64,000 nucleotides of DNA from Xenoacremonium recifei (lineage: Eukaryota > Ascomycota > Sordariomycetes > Hypocreales > Nectriaceae). Shown one piece after another: positions 21,591 to 31,949 of this stretch. Below the pieces are notes generated by a model. The model was not told the DNA's origin. It ran no database searches and worked only from the letters and a program-made list of their open reading frames with translations. The position numbers were made by a program, and so were the translations under genes. How positions within the stretch are numbered: position 1 is the first letter of the stretch; each line of letters starts with the position of its first letter. Where the stretch lies: contig WOFQ01000013.1 of the NCBI GenBank assembly GCA_012184525.1, positions 434,001 through 498,000 of the forward strand. Reading direction: 5' to 3'.

Positions 21591-22377
21591 TCCCTTGTTC
21601 TATCAAAAAGCAAAGAAGGAAGATAAAGGAATATAAATGAAACACAATTAAATATAATCTGAAGGATATGAAGACCAGATTCTGAGACCACTCTAAGACG
21701 CAACGTAAGAATTAATCCCAACAAGGACGCACGTCCATGCTCAACCCATTCGCGCTCATGCTTCGATGTACCAAATCTCGAAAATTATCACAAGGAGCCA
21801 TCCGGAGTTCCAATTGGTCAAAGCTGGGTAGCAACGAGAACAGTTCTTGACTTGCTGTCGAACGTTGAGCCTTAGTTCGCCCACAACCGATCTCTTCCCG
21901 CCAGACTCCCATGGAATTCTAGAGCTGTTGCCTATTGAACAAACACGCCGAAAGGTGTAAGCCAGACTAGCCCGACGGGAATCAGGCCCTTTCCCGGTGC
22001 CGGGAACCATCTGTCAGCCAATTTCTAACGGGTCACGCTTCCGCGGAGCTTTGCGAAGCTAACAACTTGGCTACCCGAATACCGGATCCAACGTGCGGGG
22101 CCAGACATCCCCTTTTCTCCCACACAAACCATCTACGCTCTCGCAATGGACGAGTCTGTCCACGTGTTTCAATCACGGCAACCGAAAGGTTTACTCGAAA
22201 TCGCTGTCTTCGTCATTAAATGTTGACAATACTCTTCTTCTAAACAACGGTGAAATCTACAAATAAAGGACGCCATCTTTCTGTCCAGGATGGTTACTCG
22301 AATGAAGCCTCCCATCTACCCTCTTACCTCTGCAACAGAATCATTTTTGCCAAAGATACGGCTAATTTCTGGAAACA
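21591..22377. other. intergenic, presumed promoter of the second Dal5-type carrier
   Basis: About 790 bases with no coding-like frame. The left end is AT-rich, as expected for a 3' flank. GC-richer sequence at 21950-22130 is followed by an AT-rich leader. No repeat or RNA gene was recognised. Confidence 0.4.
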
Positions 22378-24075
22378 ATGTTTACAAACGATATAGCTGC
22401 CAAACCCAGCACAACCATTGACAATACCTCGGCATCCGTAGAAGACGCAGAGAACATGCATCAGTCAGCGGATACCAAGGCCATGGAAAGGCGTCTCGTA
22501 CGAAAGATCGACTTTCTGATCTTGCCACTTCTCATTGTTGTGTATTTGATGAACTGGATTGACAGGTATATAGTATTACAATGTTGTCGTGGTGCTTGGC
22601 TAATGTCTCTACAGGCAGAACTACTCGGCTGCCAAGCTCCAGGGATTCGAGCAAGACTTGGGATTGAACGCAACGCAATATCAACTTGGTACGTTCAGCG
22701 AGAAGGCAAAGTAAATTTGCTACATGTAATTGCGACTAATCATTGCTCAAAGGTCTGTCAATTATGTACGTGGGTTATCTTTTGGGTGGTATCCCTTCGA
22801 ACCTTCTTTTGAACTACAGTGGAAAGCCGTCTTTGTACTTGGGATTCTGGGTAAGAACAAATGGATACTGGATTTTACAGAAACCTCAGCTGAACCGAAT
22901 GACGCCAGATCATCGTGTGGGGATTGGTCTCCTGCCTCACCTCTCAATGTCAAAATGTCGGAGGCATCTTGGCATGTCGAGTAATCCTAGGAATCGTTGA
23001 GTCGCCCTTCTTCGCCGGAGCACTATTTTATCTTTCAAAATGGTACACAAGACGGGAAATCGCGTTTCGAACGGTCATCTTCTACATGGGTTCTCAGTTG
23101 TCTGGAGCCTTCGGGAACCTGATGGCAGCGGGTATTCTCGAAGGGCTCGACGGCGCGCGAGGATTGTCCGCATGGAGATGGCTATACATCATTGAAGGTT
23201 GCATCACCATCTTCATGGGGTTGGTCGTATGCGTTGTACTTCCGGACTTCCCTCATACCTGGAAGCAGTTGTCGCCAGAAATGAAACGCATTGCGAATTG
23301 GCGCATGGCTGTCGATCATGCTGGAGTTGATCTGGACGATGGCAACGCCCTGTCACAGTTGCAAGGTCTCAAATTGGCTCTCAAGGATCCCAAAACATAT
23401 ATGATCGCGACACTTCATCTGTGCACCAACGCTGCAGGAGGATTTCAGAATTTCTTTCCCGCACTTGCGGAAACCCTGGGATACAATAAGGTCATCTCCC
23501 TGCTCCTCGTGTCACCACCATACATGGTGATGGCAGTTTGGATTCTCTTCCATGGCCGGATGTCCGACAAAATGCAAGTAAGATCTTGGTTCTATATATA
23601 TCCAGTCCCCATTGTCATCACGGGATGGGTCATCTTCATGACGACAAATGCGTTCGGGCCTCGTTATTTCAGCTTCTTTCTCATGGCTTTCAATTTCGCC
23701 CAATCGCCAACCATATACTCTTGGGTTAGTACCACTGTCAATGGGCCTCCTGCACAGCGCGCCGCCGTGTACGCAATCATGAACATGGTTGGCAACAGCT
23801 CGAGTATCTGGACTCCTTTCACCTACAGGCCTCAAGACTCTCCACACTACATTCCAGCGCTGGGCATCTGTATCGCATTCGAGGTTATCGGGGGTCTCTG
23901 CGCTCTGCTTTTGAGATGTACTATGGCACGGCAAAACAGAAAACTTGCAGCAGCTGAGAATGAGGATGAAAGTCAAAGCCGCGATCATTACAACACTAAA
24001 GAAGTGCCCGATATCGAGGGAATTGACAGATCTACAGAGAAGGAATTACGGAAAACCTACAGATATGTTTTGTAG
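22378..24075 (+). CDS. MFS transporter, Dal5/Tna1-type anion:cation symporter
   Basis: A 12-TM plasma-membrane carrier. Exons 22378-22565, 22615-22688, 22753-22850 and 22909-24075 close to 508 aa. In order: hydrophilic N-tail of about 40 residues; LVRKIDFLILPLL in TM1; YLMNWIDRQNYSAAK; QYQLGLSIMYVGYL; PSNLLL in TM2; CRVILGIVESPFFAGALFYL; WYTRREIAFRT; GAFGNLMAAGI; AWRWLYIIEG; a cytoplasmic loop; NFFPALAETLGY; NSSSIWTPFTY; and a charged C-tail. The sequence is clearly a different subtype from the carrier at 570 (for example WIDRQNYSAAK versus YIDRSNIGNAK). Members move allantoate, nicotinate, pantothenate, biotin precursors, tartrate and other anions. With a 2-hydroxyacid dehydrogenase and aldolase just upstream, import of a sugar acid or hydroxy acid is a reasonable guess. 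Confidence 0.92.
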
Positions 24076-24559
24076 AGGATAAGGCTTCGTAGTCTTAAAT
24101 CAGTAAACACTGGTCGATGTTTGCAATGTATAAGGAAGATTTCACAGGAGGATCGAGTTGGTAGAGGAGCCGAGAATTACGGTGATGCGAATTTACAAGA
24201 TTACCATATTTTATTGATCAAAAAAAGGTTTTGGGCTTATTACCAAGCAGAACGAGCATATTTTAGGATAGTAAAGAGTTGATTCAGGTTATAATATGAG
24301 GGGTGAGCAGCGCATGACATTTACCAAGTTCTATTGCTCGGTGTCTGTCGGTGTATAATGAGACTAGTTTCCTAACTCTGGTAGTCCCAATCACTAGGCC
24401 AGGGATTATTCTGGAAAAATAACACTCGGGGTGTTTAAAGGAATAAAATAAGTATTCTAGATGGTTCAACTCATTTTCGTAGCTTTAATGCTTCTCTATA
24501 AAGTTAATTAATATATTCAATCTGGTCTTGTATTTAACAAACAATTAGGAAGAACACTA

Positions 24560-26643
24560 TTAAATAATATGAAAGTCTGCCAAGCCGGCTTGCCAATCTT
24601 GGACACTTTCGCCCACGGCTTCACCATCCATCAGCCCATATATAAAACACGGCCCTATAATCTGATGATAATGCCCCTGTTGACGAAGAATGAGAGGAAG
24701 ACGCAGTCCAGGAAAGACACAAACAATATCTGTCGTCTGAAGGGAGGTTGGACACAACCCAAAATATCCTTTAGACGTTCGAAAGAGACATGTGCTGAAA
24801 ATATATGACCTTGATCTAAAGAAAAAGTCATCATGATTGAGATCAATACCACAATCATAGCTCTCCCAAAAATGATTGGCGCTGTGGATTTGAATTACGG
24901 TAGTTTCCCAAGATTGTATTGGTCCCCCAACTTGCCACTGATGTGGAATGAGATCGCGGATGGACTGGTCGTCCAGGCCTGATACCTGTAACTCCGCTCT
25001 CTTGGAACTCGCCGCGTCAAAAATGAACCGGCTTTCCCACTCCCACGCCTCAGCAGTCGTTTTCGACAAGATAGACAGTCGACCTCCGCCTGGCCAACAG
25101 TCCAACAAAATTGTCCGAAATGCCAGGTCTAGTAGATTCGTTCTTTTTGGATGCCAACTTTGCTGATGCGTTGTTGCCATAGCGTCGATAATCCGTGACA
25201 GGTGTTTGCTGGCGTCCTCCATGAAGGGGTCAAATGACCAAGTTTCCTTGATCTCGTCGTGATTATCACCTCGGAGATGTAGAACCTTTTGCTGGCTGAT
25301 GGACACAAATGCTCCCGAGAAAAGACTTTTGCCACACGCAGAGTACAGTTGGCCATGGTTTGTCCACTGGTACCGATGTCCCTCGAGGTCTTTGATATTT
25401 GGAGCCCACGAGGGAAGGCCAGGGATAGAGGTAGGGGAGAAGGCTGGATTAGGAACTCTCGTTCCAATTCCAGCCCAGGCTAGGGGAAGCATTTGAGGAG
25501 CATCCGGCGACCGCATCGGCCTGCAAGCCCACCTCATCCAGTCAGTCGCGAATTGGAGATAGATCTCGTCGCAGGGTCTCGAATAGGGCAAAGTATTGCA
25601 TGACTTGGAGATTCCTAGAAAGCCGTAGATATAGTCCTTTTGGTTTGATGCTTTGAGATCTCGCAGTCGTACGATGCGATCGTAAATGTTCTGCAGGCAG
25701 CCTCTGGATATATCGCGTCGGTCCTCTTGAACGTTATGTATCTTGCGGAAAGGGTTTCCGGCCAATGCCATCCAGAGAGACTGAGAGAATGGCGCGAGTA
25801 GTCCACATCATCTTTGCCCTCGAAACCCATGGACGATGCTGCCAACCAAAGGTCTCTCCAGTCGATGGATTTACTACCATAGCGGAGTTGTACTTTTTTG
25901 GCCAACACTAGCTCTTGATATATCCATATACGTGTCCAGTATGGTCTTTTCATAAGATCGTGTATGCTGTCCCATGCACGATTGAATGAGAATTTAGACT
26001 CATATTTGTCTTCGGTGAGAAGCTCAGGCATCTGATGTAGCCATGCCGGACCCTCCAAAGACTCGAGCATCAAGTCCAAGTCGCCTTCTTTGATCTCATC
26101 GATAAACACAACCCGGGTGCCCCCAATGATAGTCACGTTGTTATTTTCATCGTCGTCATCGTCATATTCTTCATTTAGCTCGCTGTCTGGCTCGGTTATA
26201 CCGCCTGATCCCTCGATTCCGAGGTCCTCATCCCTATCGCGGCCAGATGTCTTGACTGCTTCTGCAATCTGGATGATAACATCTATAGCATGATCGCTGT
26301 CATCTTCGCTCGGTCCAAGCCATGCTACAACTTGGTTCGCTTTCTTGTATATTTGACGCATGAGTTGGATTTGTTGGGACTTTTCTTCCTCGTCAAACTG
26401 GTTTATGCACAAAGCATCAGCCCAAATAGTCACCGAAGTGTCTCGACTCCGGCATGATCGGAGTGCAGAAGCAAGGTTCCTGGTGACAGGGACTCTCTGG
26501 CCATTCAAGGCCAACTGTTCTGTGATAGACGGATCCCCCCAGACATAAGACAAGGCGTCGAAATGCGGTTGCTCAGCGAGAGAAACATTATATAGTTGAA
26601 CGGTTCATAGATGGTTGATAGAGCCTGTCCAGTCATCGAGCAT
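24560..26643 (-). pseudogene. HET-domain (heterokaryon incompatibility) protein, disrupted
   Basis: A heterokaryon-incompatibility-type protein; HET domains act as death-inducing signalling modules in fungal non-self recognition. An ATG at 26643 opens MLDDWTGSINHL, followed by an in-frame TGA at 26605-26607, after which the domain continues: VSLAEQPHFDALSYVWGDP, WADALCINQ, QIQLMRQIYKKANQVVAWLGPS. A codon CGA at the stop position would fit the family, pointing to a C-to-T change. Near 25795 the frame shifts by one base: the HET part ends after WRDLWLAASSMGF and the remainder (NPFRKIHNVQEDRRDI, YIYGFLGIS) is in another frame. The C-terminus keeps YGLMDGEAVGE, normal for large HET proteins. A Glu/Asp run lies in the middle (EEYDDDDDE). 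Two separate lesions argue for a pseudogene; sequencing errors or a missed intron are the alternatives. Confidence 0.75.
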
Positions 26644-27480
26644 GAGGCCATGGTAACAGCACCATATTCGAAATTGAGCTCAATTCATGAAGGACATGGG
26701 GAATCTGGGGAATACATTAGCTCTTATATTTCAGATTGAGGTTCAATTAGCTAATGCTGACGAAAGGTAGTATCATGAAAGAAGGTGGCCTCGCTGTCAG
26801 CCATAATTATGATGATAGGCCAGCACATGTGTGTGGCCCATAATAACGCTCTGCCCAGGGCATATCACAAGGCACAGAGGCTCATCCGAGCCTGAAAGAC
26901 GCCTCGTAGGTGCCTAAGACATCATTGCCTGACAAGAAATCGGGTCATCATAAGGATATATCTGAAGCTTATTAAGGTCTAGTGGTGGTCGAGACTACGG
27001 AGTTGTTGAATCGTTATTTGGCAAACAATAAGTAGATTAACTTAGGATACATATCATATATAACTGAAATAAAATTCTAGCAGATTATAAGGGAAATAAA
27101 CAATCTTTTAGAGGTAGGTGATCATTAGTAGAACCTTGCTCTCCAGAGCTCAAGTTGTTCTCGATCCTCACCAGATACGAGAGTAAATTCCAGTTTATAA
27201 TCACTGAGCTACGGCTCATAGCGTTCGTATTCGACAAGGTACTTAATTTCATTATCTTCTCGTGACACTCTTCTGAATGGATATTCTGGACTTGTCACAG
27301 CATTCGCATTGTTTGACTCTCCCCCAGCTGAGTCAAAGCCGACTCGCCGCTGTGGGCCGACCGCGTTAGGGATGGCGTCATTTAGCGACACTCGCTCATG
27401 CTGTCCTCCCCTCTTCTCTTTCCATCACAACATCACGAGGCTCGATTGATCTTCCATCAACACCTCAAATTACAGTCAAA
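26644..27480. other. intergenic region
   Basis: About 840 bases without coding signs. The stretch 26980-27120 is strongly AT-rich. The last 80 bases before 27481 are C/T-rich, consistent with the leader of the permease gene. Confidence 0.45.
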
Positions 27481-29193
27481 ATGGCTGAAGCTCGTCTTCG
27501 CAGCAGCGACGTCCGCAGCCCGCTTCTTGCGGACCAGGGGGAAAGCTCGGAAGAGGACCGCGCTCCCACGACACGAGGGGGCAGCACGTTCACCAAGAAC
27601 CTCGGAACCATCGAGGCCTTCGCCATCGTTGTCAGCATTGTCATTGGTAGCGGCATCTTCACGTCTCCAGGATCAATTGACACCAATGTTCCGTCTCCAG
27701 GCGCAGCGCTGGCGGTATGGCTAGTGGGAGGTGTTTTGGCGTGGACGGGAGCGAGTACCCTCGCTGAGCTAGGGACAGCGATACCTGGAGAAGGTGATTG
27801 ATGCTCCCTTACTTAGCACTGGATCTTCTGTGAGCATTCATATACTTACTTTACTTAACACAGGGGGCGTCCAGCCGTACCTTCGATACATTTACGGCGA
27901 CGTCTTCGGGTTCCTGGCCGCATGGACCTGGGTTGTCGCCGTGATGCCCGCGACCCTCGCCATTCTAAGCATCGTCTTCATCGAGAGCATATTCTCTGCC
28001 GCCGGCGTCACTGACCAAGCTGATCGAATCACCCACAAACTTCTTTCCATTCTTGTTCTTGTCTTAATCAGCGCTGCAAACTCCATCAGCACAAAGGCCA
28101 GCACTCGTCTGAACAATTTCTTTGTCGTCACCAAGTTTGTCGCCATCTTCGCCGTTGTTCTGGCTGGCCTCTTTGTCGTCATCTTGCAACTGTCCGACCC
28201 TGATAGAGAAATTGGGGGCGGCGACTGGTTCAAGAGGTCTTGGTTTAAGCCTCGAAAGACGGTCAATCCCGATGGCTCGGAGACGGACTGGACGAAGATG
28301 GGCGACTGGGAGCTGCTTGGTCATTACTCGGCAGCTCTTTACGGCGCTCTTTGGGCCTATTCAGGGTGGGATAAGGCGAGTTAATCCACAACATCGTGAT
28401 TCAAATTATATGCTGACTTCTAAAGGCTATTTACATCAGCGCCGAGCTTTCGGCGCCTGCTCGTCAGCTTCCACTTGCTCTCAACACCTCCATCCCAACC
28501 ATCATTCTCTGCTTCATTGCTGCAAACGCCGCTTACTATATCCTCCTGCCTTGGAACGTTGTTTCAAGTACCGACAGTGTCGCAGTGGTAAGCTGCCCCT
28601 ATCATTGTGCTAAAATTCACTAACGTAACCGTGCCGGAAAGACCGCCATCACTCGCCTCTTGGGTACTGGAATCGGTGTTGTTGCCGCCATTCTGATATG
28701 CCTGGTCGTTGCAGGATCGTTATTGGGCAACTCTTTCGTAGCAGGACGAATGGCTGTTGCTGCAGCAAACATGAACTGGCTCCCTCGCACTCTCTCTGTT
28801 GTAGGCCGCATCGCGATCGGTCCAGACAGGCCGAGTTCCAAGTCCCCTGGCTCCGATGCTCCCATCAACGCCATCATCCTCTCCGCGCTTCTCTCTACGG
28901 TCTACATTCTGCTAGGCAACTTCCGCGCTCTTCTGACCTTTAATGGTCTCGGCGAGTTCTCTTTCTTCTTCCTGACCGTCTTCGGCGCCATCATCCTACG
29001 ATATCGAGAGCCCGATCTTTTGCGACCATACAAGCCGAGCATTTTACTCCCCATCACGTTTGCCATCGTTAGTGGCTTTGTTGTCATCCGGGGTGCCGTC
29101 TTTGCACCCGTTCAGGCCATCGTTTTGATCATCGTCTGGGGTCTGGGCCTTGGCTTCTACTGGGTCAGTCGATGGGGAGGGATCCGAGGTTAG
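27481..29193 (+). CDS. amino-acid permease, APC superfamily (LAT/Mup1-like)
   Basis: A 12-TM plasma-membrane amino-acid transporter. Exons 27481-27793, 27864-28375, 28426-28587 and 28642-29193 close to 512 aa. After a Ser/Arg/Glu-rich N-tail of about 40 residues the first span contains VIGSGIFTSPG, the unwound substrate-binding motif of the APC fold. Further marks: GEGGVQPYLRYIYGD in TM3, WAYSGWDKAIYISAEL in TM6, FVAGRMAVAAANMNWLP and LRYREPDLLRPYK near the end. These resemble high-affinity methionine permeases and heteromeric LAT-type exchangers. The second intron (28376-28425) has a GC donor (AAG then GCGAGT), since no GT donor keeps the KAIYISAEL frame. Intact. Confidence 0.92.
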
Positions 29194-29482
29194 AGGGCAT
29201 GTAACCTATGTGGTAAATATCATGGAGCAATACTTTCGTGTAAGCCAGGTGTTCATTAGTGATGTTTCAAAATCTTTCGAACCGTTCACGGGAAGCTATT
29301 CGGGTCACAGGCGTCATTTCCAGGGTTTCACAAACGAGCCAACTTCGGCTCCGCGATCAAACACTAATACTATATATATACCATGCAAAACAGAATTATT
29401 TCATTTGACCTTTGACATTCTTCTCAAGGCTCGTGCCAACTTCTTCGACTTACCTCTTCATTCATTGGAATGAAGCAGACAC

Positions 29483-29992
29483 TCATCTGGGTTCATCCAC
29501 ATCATCCTCTGCAACTTCAATATCTAGCATCCCATAATTGTCAGTCTCGGTACTGTCACACTCTTCACAAGGAATGTTATGAAGGAGCAGCAGCTTTTCC
29601 TCACCACCACGTGGGGATGTGATCTGGCTGGGCTGAAAGGTCGTCTTTCTACAACCTTCCTTGCGACACTTCACTTCGAAGCGATCTGGGCCCGCAGCAT
29701 GGCAATGGGTACACCAATTCGGATGACGATGCCAGGTCCGACGGGCGCACTTCGCGCACCATTCTATGATGTCGCGTTGGACCGCCGGTCCCTCCGATTT
29801 GTGCAATTCCTTCAATTCCACCACGCATTTGGGACAATGCGTTCGGGGGCTAGAGAACTCACGATCACATCGTGGGCACCACTTGAAAGGCGGGGGAAAG
29901 GACGGGCCTAGGTGGCCCCGGCCGGCACTGCCACGGATGAAGGCATAGTCCTTTTGAGCTTGGCTCTGGTTATCGTCCTTGTCAGAGCCCAT
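29483..29992 (-). CDS. multi-zinc-ribbon protein, 169 aa
   Basis: A single-exon frame starting at an ATG at 29992. The N-terminal 35 residues are polar (MGSDKDDNQSQAQKDY) with a GRGHLGPSFPPPFKW linker. Four Cys-x2-Cys or similar knuckles follow: CPRC, CPKC, CAKC and CTHC, then CRKEGC and a late CEEC, which together can form three zinc ribbons. The C-terminus is acidic. No catalytic motif is visible, so a nucleic-acid or protein-binding role is likely, but the family is not recognised. It is convergent with the permease gene, with about 290 bases between the stops. Confidence 0.72.
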   Translation of the reverse strand: MGSDKDDNQSQAQKDYAFIRGSAGRGHLGPSFPPPFKWCPRCDREFSSPRTHCPKCVVELKELHKSEGPAVQRDIIEWCAKCARRTWHRHPNWCTHCHAAGPDRFEVKCRKEGCRKTTFQPSQITSPRGGEEKLLLLHNIPCEECDSTETDNYGMLDIEVAEDDVDEPR

Positions 29993-30623
29993 TCTGTTCG
30001 TGATATGTGGACGGTTAGCTGGAAGATGAAGATGCGGAGAAGTCGAAGATGGATGCTCAAAATGATCTCAAATCTTGATGAGCAGTGAGGGATGAGTATG
30101 ACTCGGTTTGAAGAAAGACGAAACTATGTTGAGTAGTCTACTACTTATACCAGGTCAGTGTACTACTATGAAGCCATAGCATAAACGGATGCGCCATTGT
30201 TATCCACGTCGTGTTCTGCCCCCAACGCTTGAACACTGTTCAAAGATTTAAGATTATGGAGTTGTTTCAGGTTGACCGAGGACTTCTCGAGCCAATTAAT
30301 TATTTGTTCATAGAACAATTAAACTCACTTTCCGCAATCAACCAAATTGACCAAATCTTTCTTCGTCTTGGAAGGGGAGCAGGCACCACAAACACCTTTA
30401 CAGATAATGCCAGTGCGAATGGGGCAATGCGAGAAGCATTGATCAAGGAGCCTCTTGCCTCTTACATTGGAAAATAAAACTTCACACTCATAAAAACTAG
30501 AACATGTCTACAGGAATGCTAAGACGGTGAAGGTTATAGAGAGAACTTAAGAGCGGCTACATCGCACTCCAAATTCTTAATCACAGTATATCACTTCTCA
30601 ATACGAATATAAGAATTTCTCAA
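29993..30623. other. intergenic region
   Basis: About 630 bases between the zinc-ribbon gene's start and the cupin gene's end. It has one 88-codon plus-strand frame at 30211-30477 with no recognisable motif, regarded as chance. The rest is AT-rich. Confidence 0.4.
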
Positions 30624-31057
30624 TTACTTCTTAGCTCTCTGCACAGTATAGAACGCAAACCCCTCGTCGTCAGTGCTGAAGGTCACCATGCTTCCAGCAG
30701 GGAAATAATACACGTCTCCCTTTGTCCCTATTGATGTAACACCCGCCCCATCAGTCAACTTGATGCTCCCTGACAAAATGAGCAAAGTCTCCTGGTAAGG
30801 ATACTTCCCGACGAGCGGCTCGCCCGCCTTGATGCGGAAGAACCCGCAAGAGACTGGAGAAGAAGCAGAAGCTTCACTAGAGTCTGTCATTATACCGCAC
30901 AGGGGTTGATGTAAAGGGAATGAAGAAAAGAAGCCCAATCGCTGACTTACGCTCCGGTGATGTCCCCTAAGAAAACATTGCTCTGCGCAAGCTGGGGGAT
31001 GTCAAAGTCAGCTTGTGCATTCGGAAAGTGCTGAATTGGAGTAGAAAAGTCGGACAT
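30624..31057 (-). CDS. small cupin-domain protein, EutQ-like
   Basis: A single-domain cupin of 119 aa in two exons (31057-30951, 30876-30624); acceptor chosen at the second AG so that no stop is read. The first exon gives MSDFSTPIQHFPNAQ and FLGDITGA. The second holds the beta-barrel: EPLVGKYPYQETLLILSGSI, then GTKGDVYYFPAGSMVTFST and FAFYTVQRAKK. The pattern is that of EutQ-type cupins. The usual metal-ligand His residues are largely missing from the first cupin motif, so a metal-free binding fold is possible. Expected to be cytosolic. Function unknown. Confidence 0.78.
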
Positions 31058-31949
31058 GGCTCTTTGAGGCCAGGTATGGATGATAGCTATGAAATCACTG
31101 TAAATAAAGATGATGACTTGCCATTCTGTCTACGGTCTATGGGAGGTGCGAATAATAATAGCAATAGGACAAGGAGCGGGAGAGTCGTAGCTTTCCTAAA
31201 ACGGCAAAAGAATTCGATGCTTTTAGAGCTTCTGTTGTGGAGTGGGCGGCGAATTACAGATTACAGCCCATGAATCGGATCCTTATTCCCTTCTAAGAAA
31301 TGATGACATATGGTACACTGAAAGAATATTAATTGCTAAATAACGTACCATAGCTTACAGAGATTATCTTTATGGTCTTCAGTTTGCCTTGCTGACACAG
31401 TCTGTGCAGAATGCAGGTTGAACGTCGCGTCAAACGGACCCCGCGCTTCTACCCCAAATCGTTGCTCGGCTCGTATCTAAGCATAACCGATTGCTGGAGA
31501 CTCTATTTTTCCTCGTTGTTTGCATACGCAAATATGGCTCGAGTTGTCTCTATAGCTGTACTTCACTCTAAGGGTCATTACCAATAGCGAGCGAAGCTGC
31601 AACGTAATAGTTTGGGACTGATGGCCTTCACAGCCACCTACGAAAGAGCGAGCGGCAAGGAACTACACTTCGCATCTCTTCATCTTCAGCATCGAAGAAT
31701 CAATTACCGAGGCTCCTGCAATCGAAGCCTCGTGATAGAGCAAATACGGCCAAAATCATCACTGAAAACCCTTCTCTGTCACGCCGACAAATAAATCACG
31801 CTGCCTCCGATTGACGGCTTCGCCACACTCACGAGGCCCCATACCCAAACCTCGAGACCAAGTTCCAGCCCACGTTTTTCCATGCAAGGCCTTTGCAACA
31901 AGAAAAAACACCCAAGCTACTGCACTTACCTAAGTCACTGCCTGACACG
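31058..31949. other. intergenic region
   Basis: About 890 bases with only short, non-coding-looking frames. It includes the presumed promoter of the cupin gene on the left and the 3' flank of the acyltransferase gene on the right. Confidence 0.4.

Noticed and set aside
25740..25830. Short intron instead of a frameshift in the HET gene
   Set aside because: The only GT-AG pair that fits the frame would be 26 bases long, too short for a fungal intron, and longer choices remove conserved HET sequence.
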